Notes under the pieces: generated by a model
Told to the model about the DNA's origin: nothing
The model's input: the letters and a program-made list of their open reading frames with translations, nothing else
The model's database searches: none
In this document: positions 1 through 5,996 of the stretch, one piece after another
Layout of the letters: the number at the start of each line of letters is the position of its first letter
How positions within the stretch are numbered: position 1 is the first letter of the stretch
DNA from: an uncultured Polymorphobacter sp.
GTDB lineage: Bacteria > Pseudomonadota > Alphaproteobacteria > Sphingomonadales > Sphingomonadaceae
Assembly: GCA_937871645.1 (NCBI GenBank)
Contig: CALMPZ010000318.1
Location: 1-6,733 of the forward strand
DNA length: 6,733 nt
Direction of reading: 5' to 3'
Translations under genes and position numbers: made by a program

Positions 1-105
1 GGTAAGGTCAGGAGCTTGCGGCCGGGTTGGAATGCCCCTCCACCGCGCGAAGAGCGCGGTCCCCCTCCCCGAAGGCGGGGAGGATCACGCGGGAGGCTCT
101 AAACC
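1..105. repeat. Intergenic region with two dyads (dispersed CCCCTCCCC type); possible terminator of the SH3 gene
   Basis: This stretch lies just downstream of the minus-strand SH3 gene, which stops at 106. It holds two inverted repeats. The first has ACCGCGC at 42-48 pairing with GCGCGGT at 54-60 across a 5-nt loop. The second has CCTCCCC at 64-70 pairing with GGGGAGG at 77-83 across a 6-nt loop. No T-run follows either stem on either strand, so a classical Rho-independent terminator is not proved. The CCCCTCCCC-type dyad reappears at 6650-6682 at the other end of the window, which suggests a dispersed intergenic repeat. I see no convincing gene in this stretch. Confidence 0.55.
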
Positions 106-597
106 TCAGTCGGCAATCGACTCGGTCGGATACACACCCCACAACTGGTTGCGCGGGATATAGCCGCCCTTGCCGTCGCGGGTGATGCGGCACCAGGCGG
201 CTTCGCACAGCGTCACGCTGACGATGGCGCCGGGTTCGATGCGCCACACCGGGCGCGCCTGCAGGTCGGGGCCTTCGTACAGCGTGCGGATGTTGCGCGT
301 GACGATGGCGTGGCGCTCACCGGTGAGCAGGTTCTTGTTCATCCAGCCGATGGTGCCGTCGCTGTCGCGGAGCTGGCGCCAGATGCCCCATTCCTTGATG
401 ACTTCGACGGGCAGCCCGGCGCGGACATATTCCCAGATGATCGGATACTGGTCGCCGGGGCCGATGCGCAGATAGGCCTTTGACGGCTTGATCGACACGA
501 AGCGCGGCACGGCCAGCCCCGAACGGCCGTCGGCGAGTTCCTCGGCCGCGACCGGCGCGGCACTCAGTAACATCAGGGCAATCCACAGGCGCATCAT
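106..597 (-). CDS. Exported bacterial SH3-domain protein (SH3_4/DUF1058, two tandem SH3 repeats)
   Basis: The 163-residue protein begins with a signal peptide (about residues 1-18: short N-region, hydrophobic LWIALMLLSAAPV core, AxA-type site VAA before EE), so it should act in the periplasm or envelope. Two SH3-like repeats follow. Repeat one is at about 32-94 and contains LRIGPGDQYPI, a WRQLRD strand and GWMNKNLL. Repeat two is at about 95-155, with the same order ending in GGYIPRNQLWGVYP. Repeat two carries C131 and C136, which could form a disulfide. The family (COG3807) is common in Alphaproteobacteria and thought to bind cell-wall or protein ligands; no enzyme activity is expected. Two in-frame ATGs (597 and 594) are possible starts and neither has a strong ribosome site. 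The gene is divergent from the dehydrogenase at 699. Confidence 0.88.
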   Translation of the reverse strand: MMRLWIALMLLSAAPVAAEELADGRSGLAVPRFVSIKPSKAYLRIGPGDQYPIIWEYVRAGLPVEVIKEWGIWRQLRDSDGTIGWMNKNLLTGERHAIVTRNIRTLYEGPDLQARPVWRIEPGAIVSVTLCEAAWCRITRDGKGGYIPRNQLWGVYPTESIAD

Positions 598-662
598 TTT
601 GTCTTAGCGCGTTCGCAACGAAATAACAGCGCCTGTGTGCACGCGCCCGCATCGCGCCACGC

Positions 663-691
663 TTGACGCATGCGGGGCGGCTTAGTAGCGC
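663..691 (+). promoter_or_regulatory. Putative promoter of the dehydrogenase gene
   Basis: TTGACG at 663-668 matches a sigma-70 -35 hexamer at five of six positions. After 17 nt comes TAGCGC at 686-691 as a weak -10. The predicted transcript would start at or within a base or two of the ATG at 699, and no Shine-Dalgarno sequence precedes that ATG, so a leaderless message is plausible. The same arrangement (TTGACA, 17 nt, TAGCGC, short gap, ATG) is seen upstream of the DUF2239 gene at 6077, which strengthens the call. The -10 is poor by the E. coli standard. Confidence 0.4.
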
Positions 692-698
692 TTGTGCC

Positions 699-1688
699 AT
701 GCCCAAAACCGCGCGCCCCAAGGTCATCGTCAGCCGCCGCCTGCCGCAGGCGGTCGAAACGCGCATGGCCGAACTTTTCGATGTCGAATTGAACTTCGAC
801 GACACGCCGTTCGACCAGGCCCGGCTGATCGATGCAGTGCGCCGCGCCGATGTCTTCGTGCCCACCGTCACTGACCATGTCGATGCCGCGGTGCTCGCCG
901 AGGCCGGCGAGAAGCTCAAGCTCATCGCCAATTTCGGCGTCGGCATCGATCACATCGACCTGCACGCGGCGCGCGAGAAGAACATCGTCGTCACCAACAC
1001 GCCCGGCGTGCTGACCGATGACACCGCCGACATGGTGATGGCGCTGATCCTGTCGGTGCCGCGCCGCATTGCCGAGGGCGAAAAGATCATCCGCGAAGGC
1101 AATTGGGCGGGCTGGTCGCCGACCGGCATGCTCGGCCACCGTATCACCGGCAAGCGTCTTGGCATCATCGGCATGGGCCGCATTGGTCAGGCAGTGGCGA
1201 CGCGCGCCCGCGGTTTCGGGCTGGCGGTGCATTACCACAACCGCGAGCGCCTGCCCGCCAGTGTCGAGGCCGGGCTGGAAGCGACCTGGTGGCCGACGCT
1301 CGAAGCGATGCTGACGCGCGTCGATATCGTGTCGATCAACTGCCCGCACACGCCCGAAACGCACCATTTGATCAACGACAAGGCGCTGCGGCTGATGCAG
1401 CGCCACGTCTATCTCATCAATACCGCGCGCGGCGAAATCGTCGATGAAGCGGCACTCGCCGCCGCGCTGTCGCGGCGCGGCATCGCCGGCGCCGGGCTCG
1501 ACGTATTCGAGCATGAACCGCAGATCCACCCCGACCTGCTCAACCTGCCCAACGTCGTGCTCGTCCCGCACATGGGCTCGGCGACGTTCGAAGGCCGCCA
1601 GGCGATGGGCGACAAGGTGATTGCCAATATCCAGGTCTGGAAGGACGGCCACCGACCGCCGGATCAGGTATTGGAAGGTTGGGTCTAA
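699..1688 (+). CDS. D-2-hydroxyacid dehydrogenase, glyoxylate/hydroxypyruvate reductase type
   Basis: The 329-residue NAD(P)H-dependent oxidoreductase probably interconverts a 2-oxoacid (glyoxylate, hydroxypyruvate) and its D-2-hydroxyacid in the cytosol. The catalytic-domain signature FGVGIDHIDL is at 80-88. The Rossmann loop GMGRIG is at 158-163. The catalytic triad is R244 (in NTARG), E273 (in DVFEHEP) and H291 (in VPHMGS). The 29- and 47-residue spacings from the Arg match those I recall for D-glycerate dehydrogenase (R240/E269/H287). Length is normal for the family. NADH versus NADPH preference and the exact substrate cannot be read with certainty. I chose the ATG at 699 because the family starts close to the first beta strand; an in-frame TTG at 663 would add 12 residues but falls in the putative -35. 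The gene is divergent from the SH3 gene, and the downstream gene has its own promoter. Confidence 0.93.
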   Translation: MPKTARPKVIVSRRLPQAVETRMAELFDVELNFDDTPFDQARLIDAVRRADVFVPTVTDHVDAAVLAEAGEKLKLIANFGVGIDHIDLHAAREKNIVVTNTPGVLTDDTADMVMALILSVPRRIAEGEKIIREGNWAGWSPTGMLGHRITGKRLGIIGMGRIGQAVATRARGFGLAVHYHNRERLPASVEAGLEATWWPTLEAMLTRVDIVSINCPHTPETHHLINDKALRLMQRHVYLINTARGEIVDEAALAAALSRRGIAGAGLDVFEHEPQIHPDLLNLPNVVLVPHMGSATFEGRQAMGDKVIANIQVWKDGHRPPDQVLEGWV

Positions 1689-1693
1689 CCCCC

Positions 1694-1721
1694 TTCACAA
1701 CCACCGCAAAAGGCGTAAACT
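1694..1721 (+). promoter_or_regulatory. Putative promoter of the glycine-zipper gene
   Basis: TTCACA at 1694-1699 (five of six to TTGACA), a 16-nt spacer and TAAACT at 1716-1721 (four of six to TATAAT) form a plausible sigma-70 promoter between the dehydrogenase stop at 1688 and the ATG at 1750. Initiation near 1728 would give a leader of about 20 nt that contains the GGGAGA ribosome site at 1738-1743. The gene could therefore be transcribed independently of the dehydrogenase, although read-through from upstream is not excluded. Confidence 0.4.
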
Positions 1722-1749
1722 CTCCCCATCAATCCATGGGAGAACCCCG

Positions 1750-2010
1750 ATGAAGCCTGCCCGTCTCGCACTGACCGCCGCCGTTTTCGCCGCTGCGCTC
1801 AGCACTGCTGCCTGCGAAACCAAGACCGGCAAGGGCGCTGCCATCGGCGCCGCCGGCGGGCTTGCCGTCGGTGCGATCACCGGCAACCCGCTCGCCGGTG
1901 CAGCGGTCGGTGCGGCCGGTGGCGCGATTACCGGCGCGATCATCAGCGATAGCGAGAAGAAGAAGGGTTGCTACATCAACGACCGCAACGAGAAGGTCTG
2001 CCCGCGCTAA
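1750..2010 (+). CDS. Small glycine-zipper protein, probable lipoprotein (OsmB-like layout)
   Basis: The 86-residue protein has an N-terminal signal (KPAR then a hydrophobic stretch to about residue 20) ending in STAAC, so C22 is a candidate lipidated cysteine. The lipobox is imperfect, with Thr rather than Leu at -3. Residues 28-63 form a glycine-zipper hairpin with repeated GxxxG/AxxxG spacing (GKGAAIGAAGG, GNPLAGAAVGAAGG), the pattern found in OsmB and outer-membrane Gly-zipper proteins. A charged linker (SEKKKG) and a short tail with C74 and C84 follow, which could form a disulfide. The ATG at 1750 is preceded by GGGAGA with a 6-nt gap; upstream in-frame codons read through non-coding sequence and were discounted. 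The likely role is envelope association or stress response. This is inferred from family, and no specific function can be assigned. Confidence 0.82.
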   Translation: MKPARLALTAAVFAAALSTAACETKTGKGAAIGAAGGLAVGAITGNPLAGAAVGAAGGAITGAIISDSEKKKGCYINDRNEKVCPR

Positions 2011-2016
2011 GCGCGG
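2002..2016 (+). other. Hairpin with the TAA stop codon in its loop
   Basis: CCGCGC at 2002-2007 pairs perfectly with GCGCGG at 2011-2016, leaving exactly TAA (2008-2010), the stop codon of the glycine-zipper gene, as a 3-nt loop. The last two codons therefore form the 5' arm. There is no following T-run, so it may protect the 3' end or be a chance product of GC-rich codons. Confidence 0.5.
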
Positions 2017-2047
2017 CCGACTTCAGTACGTTAGAAAGTAAGCGCGT

Positions 2048-2062
2048 CGTGGCAAAGCCACG
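2048..2062. repeat. Perfect inverted repeat in the convergent intergenic gap
   Basis: CGTGGC at 2048-2053 and GCCACG at 2057-2062 are perfect complements around an AAA loop. The dyad lies 38 nt past the glycine-zipper stop and could form a stable hairpin in its 3' transcript. No T-run follows. Nearby weaker pairings (GACG/CGTC at 2069-2080; GCCC/GGGC at 2102-2112; CCGACT at 2017-2022 with AGTCGG at 2118-2123) suggest the whole gap can fold. Confidence 0.5.
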
Positions 2063-2127
2063 CCGTCGGACGGGTTCGTCGGCTGTGGCCTCCGCCCCGC
2101 CGCCCGAGGGGCTGACGAGTCGGTGCC

Positions 2128-2162
2128 CAAGTCGAAATTCGCGAAGAGCAAATTTCGCCTTG
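2128..2162. terminator. Imperfect dyad between convergent genes, possible bidirectional terminator
   Basis: CAAG (2128-2131) plus CGAAATT (2133-2139) pair with AATTTCG (2151-2157) plus CTTG (2159-2162), with a single T/C mismatch and an 11-nt loop. It sits 11 nt beyond the stop of the minus-strand nitronate monooxygenase gene and is the last dyad after the plus-strand glycine-zipper gene, a typical place for a terminator serving both. It lacks a clear U-tract on either strand, so it may act through Rho or as a stabilising 3' structure. Confidence 0.4.
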
Positions 2163-2172
2163 CGCGCCGCCG

Positions 2173-3591
2173 TCAGGCTCCCGTGAGGATACGATCCACC
2201 AGTTGCTTCACCGTCGGCACAAACCCGTTCGAATAGAACGGGTCCTGCTTGAACCGATAGGCACTATGCCCGCCGAACATCAGATTTTGCTCGGTGTCGC
2301 CGCCGTGCGCGATGTCCTGCAGCGTTTTCTGGATACAGAAGCTGCGCGGGTCCGCCAGCTTGCCGGTCGTGTAGGTGTCGTAATCCTTCCACGCCGAAAA
2401 ACCGCAGTGGCTGAGGCAGCCCATGCAGTCCGACTGGTCCTGGCGGATGGTGTCGCGGTCGGCGGGCGTCACGAACACCAAAGTATTGTCGGGGGTCTTG
2501 AGCGCTTCGGTATAGCCCTCGCCCGCCCAGCCGCGCGCCTGCAGCAGCGCGTCGCGGTTGACGTAATATTTCTTCCGGCCCACCCCGACATCGAGCAGCA
2601 GCGGGTGGTCGACGGTCTCGACCGCCGAAAACGCGATCTGGCGTTCGGACCGCGCCTCGAGTGCGCGCAGGAACGGGTTGCGCACCGCGCTTGAATAGAA
2701 GCCGGTCGGCGAGAACTGGTGCAGCAGGATGTCGCCCTCGTCGAGCGTCATCAGGCGCTGCTTCCAGCCTTCGGGGATCGGGCTTTCGACCGTCAGCAGC
2801 GGCCGCGTCCCGAACTGGAACACCACCGTGCCGAGCTCAGGGTTGTCGAGCCAGTGCGTCCATTCGTCGAGGCGCCAGACGCCGCCGGCCATGACGATCG
2901 GCACTTCATCCGAAATGCCGCATTCGCGCATCACCTTGCGCAGCTCGACGCAGCGCGGATACGGGTCCTGCGGCGCGCGCGGATCCTCGGCATTCGACAG
3001 GCCGTTGTGGCCACCGGCGAGCCACGGGTCTTCATAGACCACGCCGCCGAGCCACGCCGATTCCTTCGAATAGGCGCGCTTCCACAGTGCGCGAAACGCC
3101 CGCGCGCTGCTGATGATCGGGTAATAGAAAACTTCGTGATGTGCCGCGAGTTCGGAAAGCTTGTACGGCATGCCGGCGCCGCAGGTAACGCCGTTGACCA
3201 GCCCCTTGGCACCTTCGAGCACGCCGACCAGCACCTGCTGCGCGCCGCCCATTTCCCACAGCACGTTGACGTTGATCGCGCCGATGCCCTTCGACAGCGT
3301 GCCCTCGGCCATTTCATAGGCCCGCCGCACCTGCTGGACGCCGCCGTCGATGCCGTACTGGATCAGCTGTTCGTGGCGCTCGCGTCGCGTCATCTGTTCA
3401 TAGACCTGCCGGATGATTTTCCCTTCGGCATCATAGCTGTCGGCATTGACCGCCGAAATGGTGCCGACGCCGCCGGTGGCCGCCCAGGCGCCCGACGATT
3501 TGTGATTGGTCGCAGCAACGCCCTTGCCACCTTCGACCAGCGGCAGAACCTCGCGACCGCCCATGCGGAGTGCGCGCAACCCATTCAACAT
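2173..3591 (-). CDS. Long nitronate monooxygenase (2-nitropropane dioxygenase) family flavoprotein with C-terminal cysteine cluster
   Basis: The 472-residue protein has the FMN-binding TIM-barrel features of the nitronate monooxygenase family: LAGGHNG at 191-197 (H195 is the likely catalytic base), the phosphate-binding MAGGVW at 234-239, and FGTRPLLTVES at 260-270. Family enzymes oxidise alkyl nitronates such as propionate 3-nitronate using FMN and O2; the actual substrate here is unknown. Typical members are about 320-380 residues. This one has roughly 100 extra C-terminal residues with DCMGCLSHCGFSAW (C389, C392, C396) and C419 in RSFCIQKTLQ, a possible metal or Fe-S site. I recall close homologues with the same tail in sphingomonads, so it looks like a conserved subfamily rather than a chance fusion. 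The ATG at 3591 has AGAAGG 8 nt upstream (3600-3605). It lies 92 nt downstream of the AraC-type gene on the same strand. Confidence 0.88.
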   Translation of the reverse strand: MLNGLRALRMGGREVLPLVEGGKGVAATNHKSSGAWAATGGVGTISAVNADSYDAEGKIIRQVYEQMTRRERHEQLIQYGIDGGVQQVRRAYEMAEGTLSKGIGAINVNVLWEMGGAQQVLVGVLEGAKGLVNGVTCGAGMPYKLSELAAHHEVFYYPIISSARAFRALWKRAYSKESAWLGGVVYEDPWLAGGHNGLSNAEDPRAPQDPYPRCVELRKVMRECGISDEVPIVMAGGVWRLDEWTHWLDNPELGTVVFQFGTRPLLTVESPIPEGWKQRLMTLDEGDILLHQFSPTGFYSSAVRNPFLRALEARSERQIAFSAVETVDHPLLLDVGVGRKKYYVNRDALLQARGWAGEGYTEALKTPDNTLVFVTPADRDTIRQDQSDCMGCLSHCGFSAWKDYDTYTTGKLADPRSFCIQKTLQDIAHGGDTEQNLMFGGHSAYRFKQDPFYSNGFVPTVKQLVDRILTGA

Positions 3592-3633
3592 CGAAACGAC
3601 CTTCTACGGTGCCGGACCCCCCGGCTTGCGCCC

Positions 3634-3641
3634 TCTATAGC
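3634..3641 (-). promoter_or_regulatory. Possible -10 element for the nitronate monooxygenase gene
   Basis: Read on the minus strand, 3641-3634 is GCTATAGA, close to the GCTANAWC -10 consensus of alphaproteobacterial housekeeping promoters. No good -35 lies 10-18 nt further upstream, so the call is tentative. Transcription from here would give a leader of roughly 35 nt containing a small GCCGG/CCGGC hairpin (3611-3625) and the AGAAGG ribosome site. Confidence 0.3.
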
Positions 3642-3683
3642 GCGGCTTTGGCGAAATACTTAGCTCAAAGCGACAGCGCGACC

Positions 3684-4682
3684 TTAAAGCAGCGAGCGCG
3701 GTGCTGTTCCCGTCCAGCGCTTGAACGCTCGCGAGAACGACGCGGGATCGCTGAAGCCGACCAGATACGCTGTCTCGCCGACCGACACCTTCTTGCCCGC
3801 CAGATAGTGCAGCGCCATGCGGTGGCGCAAGCGGTCGACGATGGCGTCGAACGACGCGCCCTCGGCCTTGAGCCGCCGGTACAGCGACGTCCGGCTGGTG
3901 CCGAGCTGGCGGGCAATCCGGTCCATGCCGGTGTCGCCGCTGTGCAAGTGCGGGATCAGCGCTGCCTCGACCTGTGCGGCGAGCGACTGCGCGCGTTGCA
4001 ACTCTTCGAGCAGCGCCTGCGCGCGGTCGCTGAAAATGCCGAAGACATAGCGGCTGGTGCGCGACAGCGGCAACGACAGCCACGAGTCGTGGATGGCGAT
4101 GGCGTTCCAGTCGCAGTCGAACGCCACCGGCACGCCAAGGATGCGGCGGCAGGCGTCGGCATGTCCGGGCGCGGCATGGGTGAAGCAAATGCGCTTGGCA
4201 AACGGCACCGCGCCGAGCGACCGCCTTGTATCGGCAATGAAGCGCGCGAACGTCGATTCGGTCAGTTCGGGGAAGTCGCCGGGGTTGCGGCGGCGGTCTT
4301 CGATCCAGGTCTCTCCGTCGCGGCGGACGATGGCGAAACGCTCGTGCGTCTGGTGGCCATCGACTTCGACCGCCAGCCGCGCATAGCGGTTCACCTGCGC
4401 GAACGCCTCGCCCATCGTCGCCGACGCGTGCGCGATCAGCCCGACGATCGACATGTCGACAAAGCGCGATTCGGCACCGAAATGCAGCGCCAGCGCCGGA
4501 TCGTCGCACGCCTTGGCGGCAGTTCGCATCAGCGTCTTGAAGCTGTCGAACGGCACGCGCGTGTCGGGACCGGCACACGCCGCCGGATCGAAGCCGGCAG
4601 CCGCCACCAGCGCCGCACGGTCGGCGCCATGCGCCACCGCGACCGCGACAAGCGCCTGCGCATACCCCGCCGAAACGGTCAT
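3684..4682 (-). CDS. AraC-family transcriptional regulator with arabinose-binding-like N-terminal domain
   Basis: With the ATG at 4682 the protein is 332 residues. Residues about 20-205 match the Arabinose_bd-type sensor region of OruR/ArgR-like regulators (LALHFGAE, VGLIAHASATMGEAF, NRYARL). The C-terminal AraC DNA-binding domain has two helix-turn-helices: about 253-274 (MDRIARQLGTSRTSLYRRLK) and 299-323 (SVGETAYLVGFSDPASFSRAFKRWTG, ending TAPRSLL). Start choice is uncertain. The ATG at 4682 has GGTGA 5 nt upstream and begins MTVSAGYA like relatives; the ATG at 4700 would add 6 residues and the TTG at 4712 would add 10. The ligand is unknown. The likely targets are its neighbours: the divergent DUF2306 gene and the nitronate monooxygenase gene 92 nt downstream on the same strand. 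Confidence 0.9.
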   Translation of the reverse strand: MTVSAGYAQALVAVAVAHGADRAALVAAAGFDPAACAGPDTRVPFDSFKTLMRTAAKACDDPALALHFGAESRFVDMSIVGLIAHASATMGEAFAQVNRYARLAVEVDGHQTHERFAIVRRDGETWIEDRRRNPGDFPELTESTFARFIADTRRSLGAVPFAKRICFTHAAPGHADACRRILGVPVAFDCDWNAIAIHDSWLSLPLSRTSRYVFGIFSDRAQALLEELQRAQSLAAQVEAALIPHLHSGDTGMDRIARQLGTSRTSLYRRLKAEGASFDAIVDRLRHRMALHYLAGKKVSVGETAYLVGFSDPASFSRAFKRWTGTAPRSLL

Positions 4683-4750
4683 TGCCGTCACCAGACCCAT
4701 CCCCTGCTGCAACGCGGAGCCATGAAAACGGCGGCCAAAGTCATGGTCGC

Positions 4751-4769
4751 CGACTATCCTAGACGACTA
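4751..4769. promoter_or_regulatory. Direct repeat CGACTA in the AraC/DUF2306 divergent gap, candidate operator
   Basis: CGACTA occurs at 4751-4756 and again at 4764-4769, 13 bp apart, in the 122-bp gap between the divergent AraC-type and DUF2306 genes. AraC-family proteins bind asymmetric, often directly repeated sites, so this is a candidate, but six-base repeats are short and may be chance. TAATAC at 4768-4773 could serve as a -10 for DUF2306, but no good -35 precedes it. Confidence 0.25.
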
Positions 4770-4804
4770 ATACACCAGCTTCACGCAACTGCAAAGGCAG
4801 CACC

Positions 4805-5650
4805 ATGGCGACCACCGCAATCGACCTGCAGCCGCGCATCGCCGGCCATGCCGCGGCGCGACGCTTCCTCGGCTTTGCTGCGACAAGCTGGTTCATCGTC
4901 ACGTTGCTCGGCCAGGCGTTGTTCCTGGGGTACATCATCGGCTTCTACGCGCCGCCGGTGGCGGTCGGCGACATCGCTGCGTGGTCGCGCAACAAGGCGG
5001 TCATCGACGGCTTTGTCGCCGGTGACGCTGCCGGCAACCTGCAGTTCGGCGTGCATGTGCTGATGGCGGCAATCCTGACCTTTGGCGGCATCCTGCAGCT
5101 CTGGCCGGCGCTGCGCCGCCGCGCGGCCGGGTTCCACCGCTGGAACGGCCGTGTCTTCGTGGCGGCGGCCACCGTCGCGGCCACCGGCGGACTGTGGCTG
5201 GTGTGGATACGCGGCTCGCGGCTCGGCTGGGCCAGCGCCACCGGCATCACGCTCAACGCGCTGCTCATCCTGGTGTTCATCGCGCTGGCGTGGCGTGCGG
5301 CACGGGCGCGCGATTTTGCCACCCACCAGCGCTGGGCGATGCGGGCGTTTCTGGTGGTCAGCGGCGTCTGGTTCCTGCGCGTCGGCATGATGGCGTTCGC
5401 GTTGATCGGCATCGGCGGGCTCGGGCTGCCGAAGAGCCGCGCGCAGGACTTCTTCGCGGTGTGGAGCTTTGGCAGCACGTTGGTGCCGCTGCTGGTTTAC
5501 GAGCTCTATCGCCGCGCCAAATCCCCCGGCGGCAGCTACGTCATGGGCGGCGGGCTGCTGGTGCTGACAATGGCGATGGCCGTGGGCATTGCCGGAGCCG
5601 CCCTGATGATGTGGGCGCCGGCGTTGCGTGCAGCCGGCGTGCTGGCTTAG
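4805..5650 (+). CDS. DUF2306 family integral membrane protein
   Basis: The 281-residue inner-membrane protein has about seven predicted helices (roughly 23-47, 82-100, 115-135, 146-163, 178-204, 215-235 and 247-270). The family's conserved motifs are visible: a helix with H84 (FGVHVLMAA), FHRWNGRVFV with H111, and FATHQRWAMRAF with H174. Three conserved histidines at membrane edges could ligate a haem or metal; this is inference, since DUF2306 has no settled function. The N-terminus (1-20) is cytoplasmic-like and there is no cleavable signal. The ATG at 4805 is supported by AAAGG at 4793-4797 with a 7-nt gap. It is divergent from the AraC-type gene, which may control it. Its TAG stop (5648-5650) overlaps the stop of the convergent GIY-YIG gene. 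Confidence 0.87.
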   Translation: MATTAIDLQPRIAGHAAARRFLGFAATSWFIVTLLGQALFLGYIIGFYAPPVAVGDIAAWSRNKAVIDGFVAGDAAGNLQFGVHVLMAAILTFGGILQLWPALRRRAAGFHRWNGRVFVAAATVAATGGLWLVWIRGSRLGWASATGITLNALLILVFIALAWRAARARDFATHQRWAMRAFLVVSGVWFLRVGMMAFALIGIGGLGLPKSRAQDFFAVWSFGSTLVPLLVYELYRRAKSPGGSYVMGGGLLVLTMAMAVGIAGAALMMWAPALRAAGVLA

Positions 5651-5976
5651 AGCAGCCGCGCGCCGAGCTTGTTCTGCCAGAACGCCAACTGCTCCTTGAG
5701 CATGCGTTCGCGCGTCGCGACATGGTCTTCGTCGGGGATGGCTTCGAGCGGTTCGAACTCGAGCGCGTCGATGCCCTGTTCGGTGCACACCGCCTGCAAC
5801 ACGCGGTTGCTATGGCTACCGTTCTTCAGCGTGAACCAGATGCGGTTGGCGATGGTCGCAAGGTCGGGCGCCCTGCCGACCCAGGTGTCACCCGATTTGA
5901 CGCAGCGCACCGCGAAGATGCCCGGTGACGGCTTGCGTTCCTTGTACGCGGCAATGGCGGCTTTGCGGTCGATCAT
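5647..5976 (-). CDS. Small single-domain GIY-YIG nuclease family protein
   Basis: The 109-residue protein is essentially one GIY-YIG domain. The GIY element is PGIFAV (G19-I20-F21) and the YIG element is TWVG (W32-V33-G34). R45 in the following helix (IANRIWFTL) and E78 (FEPLEAI) match the catalytic Arg and metal-binding Glu positions. Both usual tyrosines are replaced (Phe, Trp), so cleavage activity is uncertain. The basic N-terminus IDRKAAIAAYKERKP is typical of an alphaproteobacterial group of about 110 residues annotated under this name. There is no accessory DNA-binding domain. The ATG at 5976 was chosen because GGAG lies 5 nt upstream on the minus strand; an in-frame upstream start at 6018 would run into the palindrome-promoter region. 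It is divergent from DUF2239 and shares its control region. Its stop overlaps the DUF2306 stop. Confidence 0.85.
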   Translation of the reverse strand: MIDRKAAIAAYKERKPSPGIFAVRCVKSGDTWVGRAPDLATIANRIWFTLKNGSHSNRVLQAVCTEQGIDALEFEPLEAIPDEDHVATRERMLKEQLAFWQNKLGARLL

Positions 5977-5996
5977 CGGGGCTCCAGTCGAAAATC

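Noticed and set aside
1..5. TAA at 3-5 as the stop of a plus-strand gene entering from the left
   Set aside because: Only two bases precede it in the window, so no coding sequence can be judged.
594..1652. Minus-strand open frame of about 352 codons opposite the dehydrogenase
   Set aside because: The plus strand carries a complete dehydrogenase with catalytic residues at family spacing. The antisense product shows no family features.
2719..3663. Plus-strand open frame of about 314 codons opposite the nitronate monooxygenase
   Set aside because: The minus-strand protein has clear flavoenzyme motifs across the same region. The plus-strand reading is low-complexity His/Arg/Ala sequence.
4722..4804. 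ATG at 4722 with GGAG two bases upstream, as a possible leader peptide or earlier start before DUF2306
   Set aside because: It is out of frame with DUF2306, the GGAG is too close for efficient initiation, and the frame continues far into DUF2306 without family features.
3570..5063. Long plus-strand open frame (about 497 codons) antisense to the AraC-type gene
   Set aside because: Its translation is Arg/Ala-rich without recognisable motifs, it lies opposite two strongly supported minus-strand genes and overlaps the DUF2306 start. It is the usual artefact of GC-rich coding DNA.
4781..5788. Minus-strand open frame of about 335 codons opposite DUF2306
   Set aside because: Its product is His/Arg/Gln-rich and unlike any family, whereas the plus strand encodes a coherent seven-helix protein with a good ribosome site.
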